From Cupriavidus campinensis (GTDB lineage Bacteria > Pseudomonadota > Gammaproteobacteria > Burkholderiales > Burkholderiaceae), in assembly GCF_905397395.1 (NCBI RefSeq), contig NZ_CAJPVH010000051.1, positions 1 through 37,662 of the forward strand: a DNA stretch of 37,662 nt, written 5' to 3'. The position numbers were made by a program, and so were the translations under genes. Position 1 is the first letter of the stretch, and each line of letters begins with the position of its first letter. The notes below the pieces were generated by a model. That model saw nothing but the letters and a program-made list of their open reading frames with translations. It was not told where the DNA came from and did no database searches. Shown here in pieces: positions 1 to 8,516 of the stretch.

Positions 1-1655
1 CCGGTGACGTCCGCGAACCGCGTGCCGAGGCGGGTGACGCCGACGGCCAGTCCGCGCAGCCGCACGGCGCCGGCGTGCGCAAGCGCCGCCAGCAGCCCCA
101 GCGCAAGGCCGCGCTGGTCGATGGCGACAACAAGCCAGCAGCCCAGCAGCCCGGCCGGCGCGACAAGCGCGGTCAGGGTAGCCAAGGTGGCCAGGGTGGT
201 CAGGGCCAGCGCAAGGGTCAGGCGGGTGCCGCAGGTGGCAAGCCTTCTGAGAAATCCGAGCACCGCCTTGGTGACAAGCCGGGCCGTGGCGCGAAGGGCG
301 GCAAGCCGGCGGGCAAGCCTGCCGGCGGTGCCGAGGACGTCTTCAAGTTCGTGATCTCGGAACAATTCGATCAGGAAGAGATGGCGTTGCCGCGCACCAA
401 GGCCAAGCCGGTGCGTGAACTGTCTGCCGACGATGATGCGCCCAAGCTGCACAAGGTGCTGGCCGAAGGCGGCCTCGGCTCGCGCCGCGAAATGGAACAA
501 CTGATCCTCGAGGGTCGTGTCTCGGTGAACGGCCTGCCGGCCCACATCGGGCAGCGGATCCTGCCGACCGATCAGGTACGTGTGAACGGCAAGCTGATCC
601 ATCGCAAGGTGTCGTCCAAGCCGCCGCGCGTGCTGCTGTATCACAAGCCGTCAGGCGAAATCGTGAGCCAGAGCGATCCGGAAGGCCGTCCGACCGTGTT
701 CGACAGCCTGCCGCGCATCAAGGCCGGCAAGTGGGTGGCGGTTGGCCGTCTCGACTTCAATACCGAAGGCCTGCTGATCTTCACGACCTCGGGCGACATC
801 GCCAACCGGTTCATGCACCCGCGCTACGGCGTGGAGCGCGAATACGCGGTGCGCACGCTGGGCGAGCTGGCCGAGGCCGATCGCCAGGCGCTGCTGCACG
901 GTATTCAGCTGGACGATGGCGAGGCGAACTTCCTGCGCATCGCCGATGGCGGTGGCGAAGGGGTGAACCAGTGGTATCACGTGGCGCTGACCGAAGGCCG
1001 CAACCGCGAGGTGCGCCGCATGTTCGAGGCCGTCGGCCTGACCGTGTCGCGCCTGATCCGTACGCGTTATGGCCAGTTCCTGCTGCCGCGCGGCCTCAAG
1101 CGTGGCCGCTGGCAGGAGCTGGACCCGACCGACGTGCGTGCGCTGATGGCCAATATCGGCCTGAAAGCCCCGGCGAAGGGCGAGCAGGGCGGCAAGGGCG
1201 CCACCAAGGTGGGCGGCCGCAAGGCACGCACCGAGGCGGCTATCGCGGGCATGCCGATGCACACCGGCATGGACGGTCTGCCGCGCTATGAGAAGGGTGG
1301 CGCGCGCGGTAACGGCGGTGCCGGCCGTGGTCAGCCGGATCCGATGCAGACCTCGATGGGCTACATCCCGACCGGCCCGGCGCCGCTGACGTCACACACC
1401 ACCAAGTTCAGTGGTGGCGCGGCTGGTGGCCTGCGTGGCGGTGGTGCCGGTGGGCGCGGTGGCAATCGCGGCGGCCTCGGCGGCGGCGGTGGTTTGGGCG
1501 GTGGCGGCATGGGTGGCCAGCGCGGCCAGCAGCGTCGCGGCGGTGGCGAGGCCAACGGCAATGTGATGCCGAAGGCAACCAAGGGTGGCGGCAATGCCAG
1601 TGGCCCGCGTCGTCCGCGCGGTCGCGGCGGCAACCAGGGGGGCGGTCACCGCTAA
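1..1655 (+). CDS. rluB: 23S rRNA pseudouridine synthase B, 5' end outside window
   Basis: RluB converts a uridine in helix 89 region of 23S rRNA (U2605 in E. coli) to pseudouridine. The reading frame is open from position 3 to the TAA at 1653-1655, so the true start lies left of the window; an internal GTG at 75 is only the first start codon visible. Counting from that GTG, an S4 RNA-binding domain lies at about residues 122-175 and the synthase domain at about 185-365. The catalytic motif GRLDFNTEGLL carries the active Asp at nt 753-755. Both ends are unusual: an Arg/Gln/Gly/Lys-rich N-terminal stretch of at least 110 residues, and a C-terminal tail of about 150 residues rich in Gly and RGG/GRGG motifs. 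Both tails look disordered. The synthase assignment is firm; RluB rather than RluE/RluF rests on the S4 domain, length and chromosomal context. Confidence 0.9.
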   Translation, partial: GDVREPRAEAGDADGQSAQPHGAGVRKRRQQPQRKAALVDGDNKPAAQQPGRRDKRGQGSQGGQGGQGQRKGQAGAAGGKPSEKSEHRLGDKPGRGAKGGKPAGKPAGGAEDVFKFVISEQFDQEEMALPRTKAKPVRELSADDDAPKLHKVLAEGGLGSRREMEQLILEGRVSVNGLPAHIGQRILPTDQVRVNGKLIHRKVSSKPPRVLLYHKPSGEIVSQSDPEGRPTVFDSLPRIKAGKWVAVGRLDFNTEGLLIFTTSGDIANRFMHPRYGVEREYAVRTLGELAEADRQALLHGIQLDDGEANFLRIADGGGEGVNQWYHVALTEGRNREVRRMFEAVGLTVSRLIRTRYGQFLLPRGLKRGRWQELDPTDVRALMANIGLKAPAKGEQGGKGATKVGGRKARTEAAIAGMPMHTGMDGLPRYEKGGARGNGGAGRGQPDPMQTSMGYIPTGPAPLTSHTTKFSGGAAGGLRGGGAGGRGGNRGGLGGGGGLGGGGMGGQRGQQRRGGGEANGNVMPKATKGGGNASGPRRPRGRGGNQGGGHR

Positions 1656-1724
1656 CCCAGGCAGGCAGCATCCAGGCCGGGGCTCGCCCTGGCCTGGATG
1701 CTGCCCGCGGATCCCGTCAGGCTT

Positions 1725-1753
1725 TTGCCTTTTGGACATAATCCGCGTATAAT
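1725..1753 (+). promoter_or_regulatory. Probable sigma-70 promoter of the rimP-nusA-infB operon
   Basis: A perfect -10 hexamer TATAAT lies at 1748-1753. Seventeen bases upstream is TTGCCT (1725-1730), matching four of six -35 positions. The promoter sits between the end of rluB and the rimP leader, and predicts a start near 1760 and a leader of about 235 nt before rimP. Confidence 0.7.
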
Positions 1754-1786
1754 CAAAGTCTATTCAAAAGTGTCATCCTTAGCGGG

Positions 1787-1823
1787 GATGGGCGAATGAT
1801 GGGCATTGCGCCCATTTTTTTTT
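1787..1823 (+). terminator. Leader terminator/attenuator upstream of rimP
   Basis: ATGGGC (1799-1804), a 5-nt loop and GCCCAT (1810-1815) form a hairpin followed by nine T (1815-1823), an intrinsic terminator placed about 40 nt after the predicted start and 170 nt before rimP. A second copy of GATGGGC at 1787-1793 could compete for the same GCCCAT arm, giving two mutually exclusive hairpins. Rfam describes a rimP leader family of premature terminators; membership here is inferred from position and structure, not tested. Confidence 0.65.
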
Positions 1824-1902
1824 GGTTCGCCCGTTTTGTGCTTGTGGCCGCGACTGCGCCACGCCGGCGCCGGGGATGACGGGGCAGGCAAGGCAGCGGT
1901 TC

Positions 1903-1941
1903 GTTTCAGAACCTCGTTTCAGAACCTAGTTTCAGAACGGA
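1903..1941 (+). repeat. Three tandem 13-bp repeats in the rimP leader
   Basis: GTTTCAGAAC recurs exactly at 1903, 1916 and 1929, a period of 13 bp; the last three bases of each unit vary (CTC, CTA, GGA). The array lies between the leader terminator and the rimP start, so it would be transcribed in read-through RNA. Confidence 0.85.
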
Positions 1942-1994
1942 AGTCGTTGTCCGGTGTCTGCCATGGTGTTGAAGGCCACTATTTCGGGAATACA

Positions 1995-2483
1995 GTGCAT
2001 CTGGCAGATTTGATCGAAACCACCCTTAACGGCATGGGCTACGAGTTGGTTGAGCTTGAGCGTGCCCCGGCCGGACTGCTGCGTGTCTATATCGATCAGC
2101 CTGAAACCGGCATCGTCATTGAGGATTGCGAGAAGGTAAGCCGCCAGCTTACCCATGTGCTTACGGTCGAAAATGTCGACTACGAGCGCCTCGAGGTGTC
2201 CTCGCCCGGTCTGGACCGGCCGCTGAAGAAGCTGGCCGATTACGTCCGTTTTGCCGGCGTCGAGGCCAGGATCACGCTGCGCCTCCCGGTGAATGGCCAG
2301 AAGAATTTCGTCGGCATCATCCAGACACCCACTGGCGATGCCGGAGCCGAGAAAATCGGCCTGGAATTCGAAGGACGCGACGGCCCGGCACTGCTGGAAT
2401 TCGCCATATCCGACGTCGACAAGGCACGGCTCGTGCCAGTGATCGACTTCAAGGGAAATCAAAGAAAAGGGAACAAGCAATGA
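1995..2483 (+). CDS. rimP: Ribosome maturation factor RimP
   Basis: RimP assists 30S subunit maturation. The chosen GTG start at 1995 gives 162 aa beginning VHLADLIETTLNGMGYELVE, the usual RimP N-terminus. The frame is open further upstream to 1806, but that stretch is the leader with its terminator and repeats and does not look coding. The N-terminal alpha/beta domain (about 1-85) contains the family-typical LRVYID and SSPGLDRPL segments; a small beta-barrel domain follows with basic C-terminal residues. The stop overlaps the nusA start (ATGA, 2480-2483), indicating translational coupling. First gene of the rimP-nusA-infB operon. Confidence 0.93.
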   Translation: MHLADLIETTLNGMGYELVELERAPAGLLRVYIDQPETGIVIEDCEKVSRQLTHVLTVENVDYERLEVSSPGLDRPLKKLADYVRFAGVEARITLRLPVNGQKNFVGIIQTPTGDAGAEKIGLEFEGRDGPALLEFAISDVDKARLVPVIDFKGNQRKGNKQ

Positions 2484-3955
2484 GCCGCGAAGTTCTGTTG
2501 CTCGTCGATGCGCTTGCGCGTGAAAAGAACGTCGACAAGGATGTGGTATTCGGTGCGCTCGAAGCAGCACTCGCTTCGGCCACCAAGAAACGCTTCGAGG
2601 AGGACGTGGATATCCGCGTCGCCATCGACCGTGAATCCGGTGAGCACGAAACGTTCCGCCGCTGGCTTGTCGTCCCCGACGAGCAGGGCCTGCAGGAGCC
2701 GGACAAGCAGATCCTGCTGTTCGAAGCCCGCGACCAGGATCCGGACATCCAGCTCGACGAGTTCGTCGAAGAGCAGATCGAGTCCGTGGAATTTGGCCGG
2801 ATTGGCGCCCAGGCGGCCAAGCAGGTGATTTTGCAGCGTATCCGCGACGCCGAGCGCGAGCAGATCCTGAACGACTACCTGGATCGTGGCGAAAAGGTCA
2901 TGACCGGCACGGTCAAGCGCGCCGACAAGAAGGGCCTGATCGTGGAATCGGGGCGCGTGGAAGCGCTGCTGGCCCGTGACCAGATCATTCCGAAGGAAAA
3001 TCTCCGTACCGGTGACCGTGTGCGGGCGTATATCCTCAATGTGGACCGCGCCGCGCGCGGCCCGCAGATCGAACTGTCGCGTACGGCACCCGAGTTCCTG
3101 ATCAAGCTGTTCGAGAACGAAGTGCCGGAAATGGAACAGGGCCTGCTCGAGATCAAGGCAGCCGCCCGCGACCCCGGCGTGCGCGCCAAGATCGCCGTGG
3201 TGGCCCATGACAAGCGCATCGACCCGATCGGCACCTGTGTCGGCGTGCGCGGTACCCGCGTGACGGCTGTGCGCAACGAGATCGGCGGCGAGGCCGTGGA
3301 TATCGTGCTGTGGTCGGAAGACCCGGCGCAGTTCGTGATCGGTGCGCTGGCGCCGGCGCAGGTGCAGTCCATCGTGGTGGACGAGGAAAAGCACAGCATG
3401 GATGTGGTGGTGGATGAGGAAAACCTCGCCGTCGCCATTGGCCGCAGCGGCCAGAACGTACGCCTGGCGTCCGAGCTGACCGGCTGGCAGATCAACATCA
3501 TGACGCAGGAAGAATCGGCGCAGAAGCAGGCCGAGGAAAGCGAAGTGGTACGCAAGCTGTTCATGGCCAAGCTGGACGTGGACGAAGAAGTGGCGGACAT
3601 CCTGATCGAGGAAGGGTTCTCCACGCTGGAAGAAGTTGCCTACGTGCCCATCAGTGAAATGATGGAAATCGAGGCCTTCGATGAGGACACCGTCACCGAG
3701 CTGCGCAACCGCGCACGCGATGCGCTGCTGACGATGGAACTGGCCCGGGAAGAAAAGGTGGAAGAGGTGTCGCAGGACCTGCGCTCGCTCGACGGCCTGA
3801 CCCCCGAGCTGATCGGCAAGCTGGCCGAAGGCAATATCCACACGCGTGACGACCTGGCCGAACTGGCCGTGGACGAACTGGTCGAGCTGGCCGGCGTGGC
3901 GGATGAGGAAGCCAAGGCGCTGATCATGAAAGCACGGGAACATTGGTTTAACTGA
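2480..3955 (+). CDS. nusA: Transcription termination/antitermination factor NusA
   Basis: NusA binds RNA polymerase and RNA to control pausing, termination and antitermination. The product is 491 aa from the ATG at 2480, which overlaps the rimP stop. Visible order: N-terminal polymerase-binding domain (about 1-125), S1 domain (about 135-200, from GEKVMTGTVKR to GDRVRAYIL), two KH domains (about 205-345, with the GTCVGVRGTRV and AIGRSGQNVRLA loops), then two acidic helical repeats (about 365-490) like the proteobacterial AR1/AR2 repeats. Length and domain set are complete. It lies between rimP and infB as in most proteobacteria. Confidence 0.97.
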   Translation: MSREVLLLVDALAREKNVDKDVVFGALEAALASATKKRFEEDVDIRVAIDRESGEHETFRRWLVVPDEQGLQEPDKQILLFEARDQDPDIQLDEFVEEQIESVEFGRIGAQAAKQVILQRIRDAEREQILNDYLDRGEKVMTGTVKRADKKGLIVESGRVEALLARDQIIPKENLRTGDRVRAYILNVDRAARGPQIELSRTAPEFLIKLFENEVPEMEQGLLEIKAAARDPGVRAKIAVVAHDKRIDPIGTCVGVRGTRVTAVRNEIGGEAVDIVLWSEDPAQFVIGALAPAQVQSIVVDEEKHSMDVVVDEENLAVAIGRSGQNVRLASELTGWQINIMTQEESAQKQAEESEVVRKLFMAKLDVDEEVADILIEEGFSTLEEVAYVPISEMMEIEAFDEDTVTELRNRARDALLTMELAREEKVEEVSQDLRSLDGLTPELIGKLAEGNIHTRDDLAELAVDELVELAGVADEEAKALIMKAREHWFN

Positions 3956-4037
3956 GGGACACGTACGGGGCCAGGGGCCCCGGCGCTTTCCGCATACGAT
4001 TGTCCCGACGTAGAAACCGAGCATTGAAAGGGTTTGA

Positions 4038-6932
4038 ATGGCAAGCACAACAGTTGCCCAACTGGCCGCAGAACTGAGCCGCAGCGCAGCTGCCCTGCTG
4101 GAACAATTGCAGGCAGCTGGGGTGGGCAAAGCGACGCCGGAAGACATCATCACCGAATCGGACAAGACCCGACTCCTTGATTATCTCAAGCGGTCGCACG
4201 GTCAGGCCGACGACAGCGCACGCAAGAAGATCACGCTGACCAAGCGCGAGACGTCCGAAATCCGTCAGGCCGATTCCACCGGCAAGACCCGTACCGTTCA
4301 GGTCGAGGTGCGCAAGAAGCGCGTCCTGATCAAGCGTGACGAGGCCGCCGGGGATGTACACGCCGATGGCGTGGACGCCGCCGAAGCGGCTGAAGCCGCC
4401 GCTGAACAGGCGCGCCGCGAGGAAGAGGAAAGCCGTCAGCAGGCCGAGGCGCTCGCGCGCCAGGAAGCCGAGCTGAAGGCACGCCAGGAAGCCGCCGAGC
4501 GCGAGGAAGCCGAGCGCCGTGCGCGCCAGGAAGCCCTCGAGGCCGAGCAGCGCCGCCAGGCCGAACTCCTAGCCCGCAAGGCCGAGGAAGAGGCTGCGGC
4601 TGCCCAGGCGGTGAACAACGCCGTCGAGGACGCCGCCGTGCGCAAGAAGGCCGAGGACGACCAGGCCCGCGTGGCTGCCGAGCGCGTGCAGGTGCAGAAG
4701 GATGCGGACGACGCGAAGGCCGCGGCCGACAAGGCCCGTGCCGAGCAGGACGCCGCCCGCCGCCGCCGCGAGGCTGCCGAGGCCGAGGCCCGTGCGATCC
4801 AGCAGATGCTGAACGCCCCGGCCCGCGTGCTGAAGGCGCCGTCGGAACGCAAGGCCGAGGAAAAGAAGGCCGAGCAGACCGGCACGCTGCACAAGCCGGT
4901 GAAGCCGGCCGGCGCGACGACCGAAGCCAAGAAGGACGAGAAGAAACCGGCCACGACCACCACCACGGCCACGACCACCGTCGACAAGAAGACCGGCAAG
5001 CCGGTCAAGACCGGTACGTGGCAGGACGAAGGCTCGCGCAAGAAGGGCAGCGGCCTGAAGACGCGCGGCGATACGTCGGGCGGCGTGGGTGGCTGGCGCG
5101 GTGGCCCGCGTGGCCGCGGCGGCAAGCAGCATGCCGACGACCGCAGCAACTTCCAGGCGCCGACCGAGCCGGTGGTGCGTGAAGTACACGTGCCGGAAAC
5201 CATCTCGGTGGCCGACCTGGCGCACAAGATGTCCGTGAAGGCGTCCGAGGTCATCAAGCAGATGATGAAGCTCGGCCAGATGGTCACGATCAACCAGGTG
5301 CTGGACCAGGAAACCGCCATGATCGTGGTGGAAGAAATGGGCCACAAGGCGTTTGCCGCCAAGCTGGACGATCCGGAAGCGCTGCTGGTGGTGGATGGCG
5401 AAGACCATACCGACGCCGAACTGCTGCCGCGTCCGCCGGTGGTGACCGTGATGGGTCACGTCGACCACGGCAAGACCTCGCTGCTCGACTACATCCGCCG
5501 CACCAAGGTGGCTGCGGGCGAAGCTGGGGGCATTACGCAGCACATTGGCGCCTACCACGTGGAAACCGAGCGTGGCGTGATCACCTTCCTGGACACCCCG
5601 GGTCACGAGGCCTTCACGGCCATGCGTGCCCGTGGCGCCAAGGCCACCGACATCGTGATCCTGGTGGTCGCGGCGGACGACGGCGTGATGCCGCAGACCA
5701 AGGAAGCGATTGCGCACGCCAAGGCTGCCGGCGTGCCCATCGTGGTGGCGATCAACAAGATCGACAAGCCCGAAGCCAACCCGGACCGCGTGAAGCAGGA
5801 ACTGGTGGCCGAGCAGGTGTTGCCGGAAGAGTACGGCGGCGATTCGCCGTTCGTGCCGGTGTCCGCCAAGACCGGCCTGGGCATCGACGACCTGCTCGAG
5901 CAGGTGCTGCTGCAAGCCGAAGTGCTGGAGCTGACGGCCCCGGTGGACGCCCCGGCCAAGGGCCTGGTGGTGGAAGCCCAGCTGGACAAGGGCAAGGGCC
6001 CGATCGCGACGATCCTGGTCAGCAGCGGTACGCTCAAGCGTGGCGACGTGGTGCTCGCAGGCAGTGCCTACGGCCGCGTGCGCGCCATGCTTGACGAGAA
6101 CGGCAAGCCGACGAAGGAAGCGGGTCCGTCGATCCCGGTGGAAATCCAGGGTCTGTCGGAAGTGCCGGCCGCTGGCGAGGAAGTGCTGGTGCTACCGGAC
6201 GAGCGCAAGGCGCGTGAAATCGCCCTGTTCCGTCAGGGCAAGTTCCGCGACGTGAAGCTCGCCAAGCAGCAGGCCGCCAAGCTGGAAACGATGCTCGAGC
6301 AGATGAGCGAAGGCGAAGTGCAATCGCTGCCGCTGATCGTGAAGGCCGACGTGCAGGGTTCGCAGGAAGCACTGGTGCAGTCGCTGCAGAAGCTGTCGAC
6401 GGAGGAAGTGCGCGTGCAGATCGTGCACGGCGGCGTGGGCGGCATCTCGGAGTCGGACGTCAACCTGGCTGTGGCCTCGAAGGCGGTCATCATCGGCTTC
6501 AACGTGCGGGCCGATGCCGGCGCGCGCAAGCTGGCCGAGCACAATGGCATCGACATCCGCTACTACAACATCATTTACGATGCGGTAGACGAGATCAAGG
6601 CGGCGATGTCCGGCATGCTGGCGCCGGAGAAGCGCGAGACGACGATCGGCCAGGTGGAAGTCCGCCAGGTCTTCCGTGTACCGAAGATTGGCGCCGTGGC
6701 CGGCTGTATGGTCACCGACGGCATGGTCAAGCGCAACTCGCTGGTGCGCGTGCTGCGCAACAACGTGGTGGTGCACACTGGCGAACTGGACTCGCTCAAG
6801 CGGTTCAAGGACGACGTCAAGGAAGTCAAGCAAGGCTTCGAGTGCGGTTTGTCGATCAAGAACTTCAACGACGTTCAGGAAGGCGACCAACTCGAGGTGT
6901 ACGAAATCACCGAAGTGGCGCGTACGCTGTAA
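4038..6932 (+). CDS. infB: Translation initiation factor IF-2
   Basis: IF-2 is the GTPase that brings initiator fMet-tRNA to the 30S subunit and promotes subunit joining. The 964-aa product has an IF2_N domain at about 1-55, a long charged Ala/Glu/Arg-rich coiled-coil linker (about 100-260), a Lys/Thr/Gly-rich stretch and a second IF2_N-like domain around 385-440. The GTPase domain has G1 GHVDHGKT at 473-480, DTPGHE near 519 and NKID near 573, followed by the IF-2 beta-barrel and C-terminal domains. The start ATG has an upstream AAAGGG. Internal starts giving shorter IF-2 forms are known in E. coli; I could not establish one here. Confidence 0.97.
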   Translation: MASTTVAQLAAELSRSAAALLEQLQAAGVGKATPEDIITESDKTRLLDYLKRSHGQADDSARKKITLTKRETSEIRQADSTGKTRTVQVEVRKKRVLIKRDEAAGDVHADGVDAAEAAEAAAEQARREEEESRQQAEALARQEAELKARQEAAEREEAERRARQEALEAEQRRQAELLARKAEEEAAAAQAVNNAVEDAAVRKKAEDDQARVAAERVQVQKDADDAKAAADKARAEQDAARRRREAAEAEARAIQQMLNAPARVLKAPSERKAEEKKAEQTGTLHKPVKPAGATTEAKKDEKKPATTTTTATTTVDKKTGKPVKTGTWQDEGSRKKGSGLKTRGDTSGGVGGWRGGPRGRGGKQHADDRSNFQAPTEPVVREVHVPETISVADLAHKMSVKASEVIKQMMKLGQMVTINQVLDQETAMIVVEEMGHKAFAAKLDDPEALLVVDGEDHTDAELLPRPPVVTVMGHVDHGKTSLLDYIRRTKVAAGEAGGITQHIGAYHVETERGVITFLDTPGHEAFTAMRARGAKATDIVILVVAADDGVMPQTKEAIAHAKAAGVPIVVAINKIDKPEANPDRVKQELVAEQVLPEEYGGDSPFVPVSAKTGLGIDDLLEQVLLQAEVLELTAPVDAPAKGLVVEAQLDKGKGPIATILVSSGTLKRGDVVLAGSAYGRVRAMLDENGKPTKEAGPSIPVEIQGLSEVPAAGEEVLVLPDERKAREIALFRQGKFRDVKLAKQQAAKLETMLEQMSEGEVQSLPLIVKADVQGSQEALVQSLQKLSTEEVRVQIVHGGVGGISESDVNLAVASKAVIIGFNVRADAGARKLAEHNGIDIRYYNIIYDAVDEIKAAMSGMLAPEKRETTIGQVEVRQVFRVPKIGAVAGCMVTDGMVKRNSLVRVLRNNVVVHTGELDSLKRFKDDVKEVKQGFECGLSIKNFNDVQEGDQLEVYEITEVARTL

Positions 6933-6945
6933 GGCGATACGCAAG

Positions 6946-6970
6946 ACGGCAGGCTCCGGCCTGCCGTTTT
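6946..6970 (+). terminator. Terminator-like hairpin between infB and rbfA
   Basis: ACGGCAGGC (6946-6954), the loop TCCG and GCCTGCCGT (6959-6967) form a perfect 9-bp stem followed by TTTTC. The U tract is short, so termination is probably partial and may reduce rbfA-truB expression relative to infB. Confidence 0.6.
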
Positions 6971-6995
6971 CACTTTGGGCACAAGACAGGTTTGA

Positions 6996-7367
6996 ATGGC
7001 CAAGAAAGGCAATATCTCCTCCCGCAATCTGCGGCTTTCCGACCAGATCCAGAAGGAACTGGCCGAGATGATCCAGCGCGAACTGCGCGACCCGCGCCTG
7101 GGCCTGGTCACGCTGCAATCGGTGGCGCTGACGCCGGACTACGCGCACGCCAAGGTCTACTTCACGGTGCTGGGCGCCGAGCCTGAGGTGGCCGCCGGTA
7201 TCCTGCGCGAGAAGGCCGGTTACCTGCACTCGCTGCTGTTCAAGCGCCTGCACATTCACACCGTGCCGACGCTGCATTTCCATCACGACACGTCGGTGGA
7301 ACATGCCATCGAGATGTCGAAGCTGATCAACGAAGCCAATTCGACGCGCGCCAAGGACGACGAGTAA
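6996..7367 (+). CDS. rbfA: 30S ribosome-binding factor RbfA
   Basis: RbfA binds the 30S subunit near the 5' helix of 16S rRNA during late maturation and cold adaptation. The 123-aa product has the single KH-like fold of the family, with QIQKELAEMIQRELRDPRLGLVT near the N-terminus and the C-terminal PTLHFHHDTSVEHAIEMSKLI segment. It begins 63 bp after infB, behind a short terminator-like hairpin. Length is normal. Confidence 0.95.
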   Translation: MAKKGNISSRNLRLSDQIQKELAEMIQRELRDPRLGLVTLQSVALTPDYAHAKVYFTVLGAEPEVAAGILREKAGYLHSLLFKRLHIHTVPTLHFHHDTSVEHAIEMSKLINEANSTRAKDDE

Positions 7368-7439
7368 GTCCGTCGCGCCGTTCCGCCTCTGTGACGCGCG
7401 CCGGACCCGCTCCGGCGCCGCGCTTCTCCCCCCGCCGCA

Positions 7440-8390
7440 ATGACCGATTCCCCCGCAACCCGTCCGCCCCGGCTGCCACGCCGCGACGTGCACGGCGTGC
7501 TGCTGCTCGACAAGCCGCTGGGCCTGTCGTCTAACGACGCGCTGGTGCGCGCCAAGCGCCTGCTGCGCGCCAACAAAGCCGGCCACACGGGCACGCTGGA
7601 CCCGCTGGCCACCGGCCTGCTGCCGCTGTGTTTCGGCGAGGCGACCAAGTTCTCCCAGGACCTGCTCGACGCCGACAAGACCTATGAGGCCGTGGTACGG
7701 CTAGGCATGACGACGACCACCGGCGATGCCGAGGGCGAAGTCGTTGCCGAACGCCCGGTCACCTGCGACCGCGCGGCACTGGATTTGGCTGTTTTACGAT
7801 TTACAGGACCGATCGAACAGGTGCCGCCGATGTACTCGGCACTGAAGAAGGACGGCAAGCCGCTATATGAATACGCGCGCGCCGGGCAGACCATCGAACG
7901 CGCGGCGCGGGCGGTGACGATCCATGCAATCGAACTGCTCGACGTGGCCATCGACGCCAATCCGCCGCAATTCACGATGCGCGTACGTTGCAGCAAGGGC
8001 ACCTACATCCGCACACTGGGCGAGGACATCGGCGAAGCGCTCGGCTGCGGCGGCCACCTGACCGCCTTGCGCCGCACGGCGGTGGGCGACCTCACGCTCG
8101 ACGGCGCGGTGACGCTGGAGCAGATCGACCAGCAATCCGACGATATCCGTCCGACCCTGCTTGCGCCCGTGGACGCCTTGCTGCAGCGCTGCGTGCCCGT
8201 GCAACTCGACGACGCCGCGATGGCGCGGTTCCTTCAGGGCCAGCGCATCGCCCTGCGCGACCTGCCCGAAGGCATCGCGCTGGAAGAGGAGACCCTGGCG
8301 CGCGTGTACGGCGGCGAGCCGTCCCGCCTGCTGGGTGTGGCCCGGATGCGAGAAGGCGCGCTGCGCCCGGAACGGCTCGTAAAGATCTGA
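7440..8390 (+). CDS. truB: tRNA pseudouridine(55) synthase TruB
   Basis: TruB makes pseudouridine 55 in the T-loop of tRNAs. The 316-aa product has the family motif GHTGTLDPLATGLLP with catalytic Asp54, the VPPMYSALKKDGKPLYEYAR segment and GTYIRTLGEDIGEALG. The C-terminal region (about 240-316) matches the bacterial TruB C-terminal/PUA-like domain. The gene lies 72 bp after rbfA in the same direction and is probably co-transcribed with it. Confidence 0.95.
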   Translation: MTDSPATRPPRLPRRDVHGVLLLDKPLGLSSNDALVRAKRLLRANKAGHTGTLDPLATGLLPLCFGEATKFSQDLLDADKTYEAVVRLGMTTTTGDAEGEVVAERPVTCDRAALDLAVLRFTGPIEQVPPMYSALKKDGKPLYEYARAGQTIERAARAVTIHAIELLDVAIDANPPQFTMRVRCSKGTYIRTLGEDIGEALGCGGHLTALRRTAVGDLTLDGAVTLEQIDQQSDDIRPTLLAPVDALLQRCVPVQLDDAAMARFLQGQRIALRDLPEGIALEEETLARVYGGEPSRLLGVARMREGALRPERLVKI

Positions 8391-8516
8391 AAACTGGGCG
8401 GGGAGCCTTAGACGATACGCCCGTGGACGTGTTGTATATTCACGCCGTGATGCCGTAGGCATCAGCGCGGCGAGCGGTCAGAGCCGCAATAAAAACAACA
8501 ACTTGCGGGGTAGTCC

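Noticed and set aside
3970..3990. GGGGCC-rich hairpin between nusA and infB
   Set aside because: GC stem without a T tract in an operon gap; too little to call a terminator.
2459..4165. 568-codon frame antisense to nusA
   Set aside because: Shadow of nusA; no family features.
8449..8465. TGATGCC/GGCATCA inverted repeat upstream of the Ig-repeat lipoprotein
   Set aside because: 7-bp stem with a 3-nt loop and no T tract or recognised operator pattern; could be chance.
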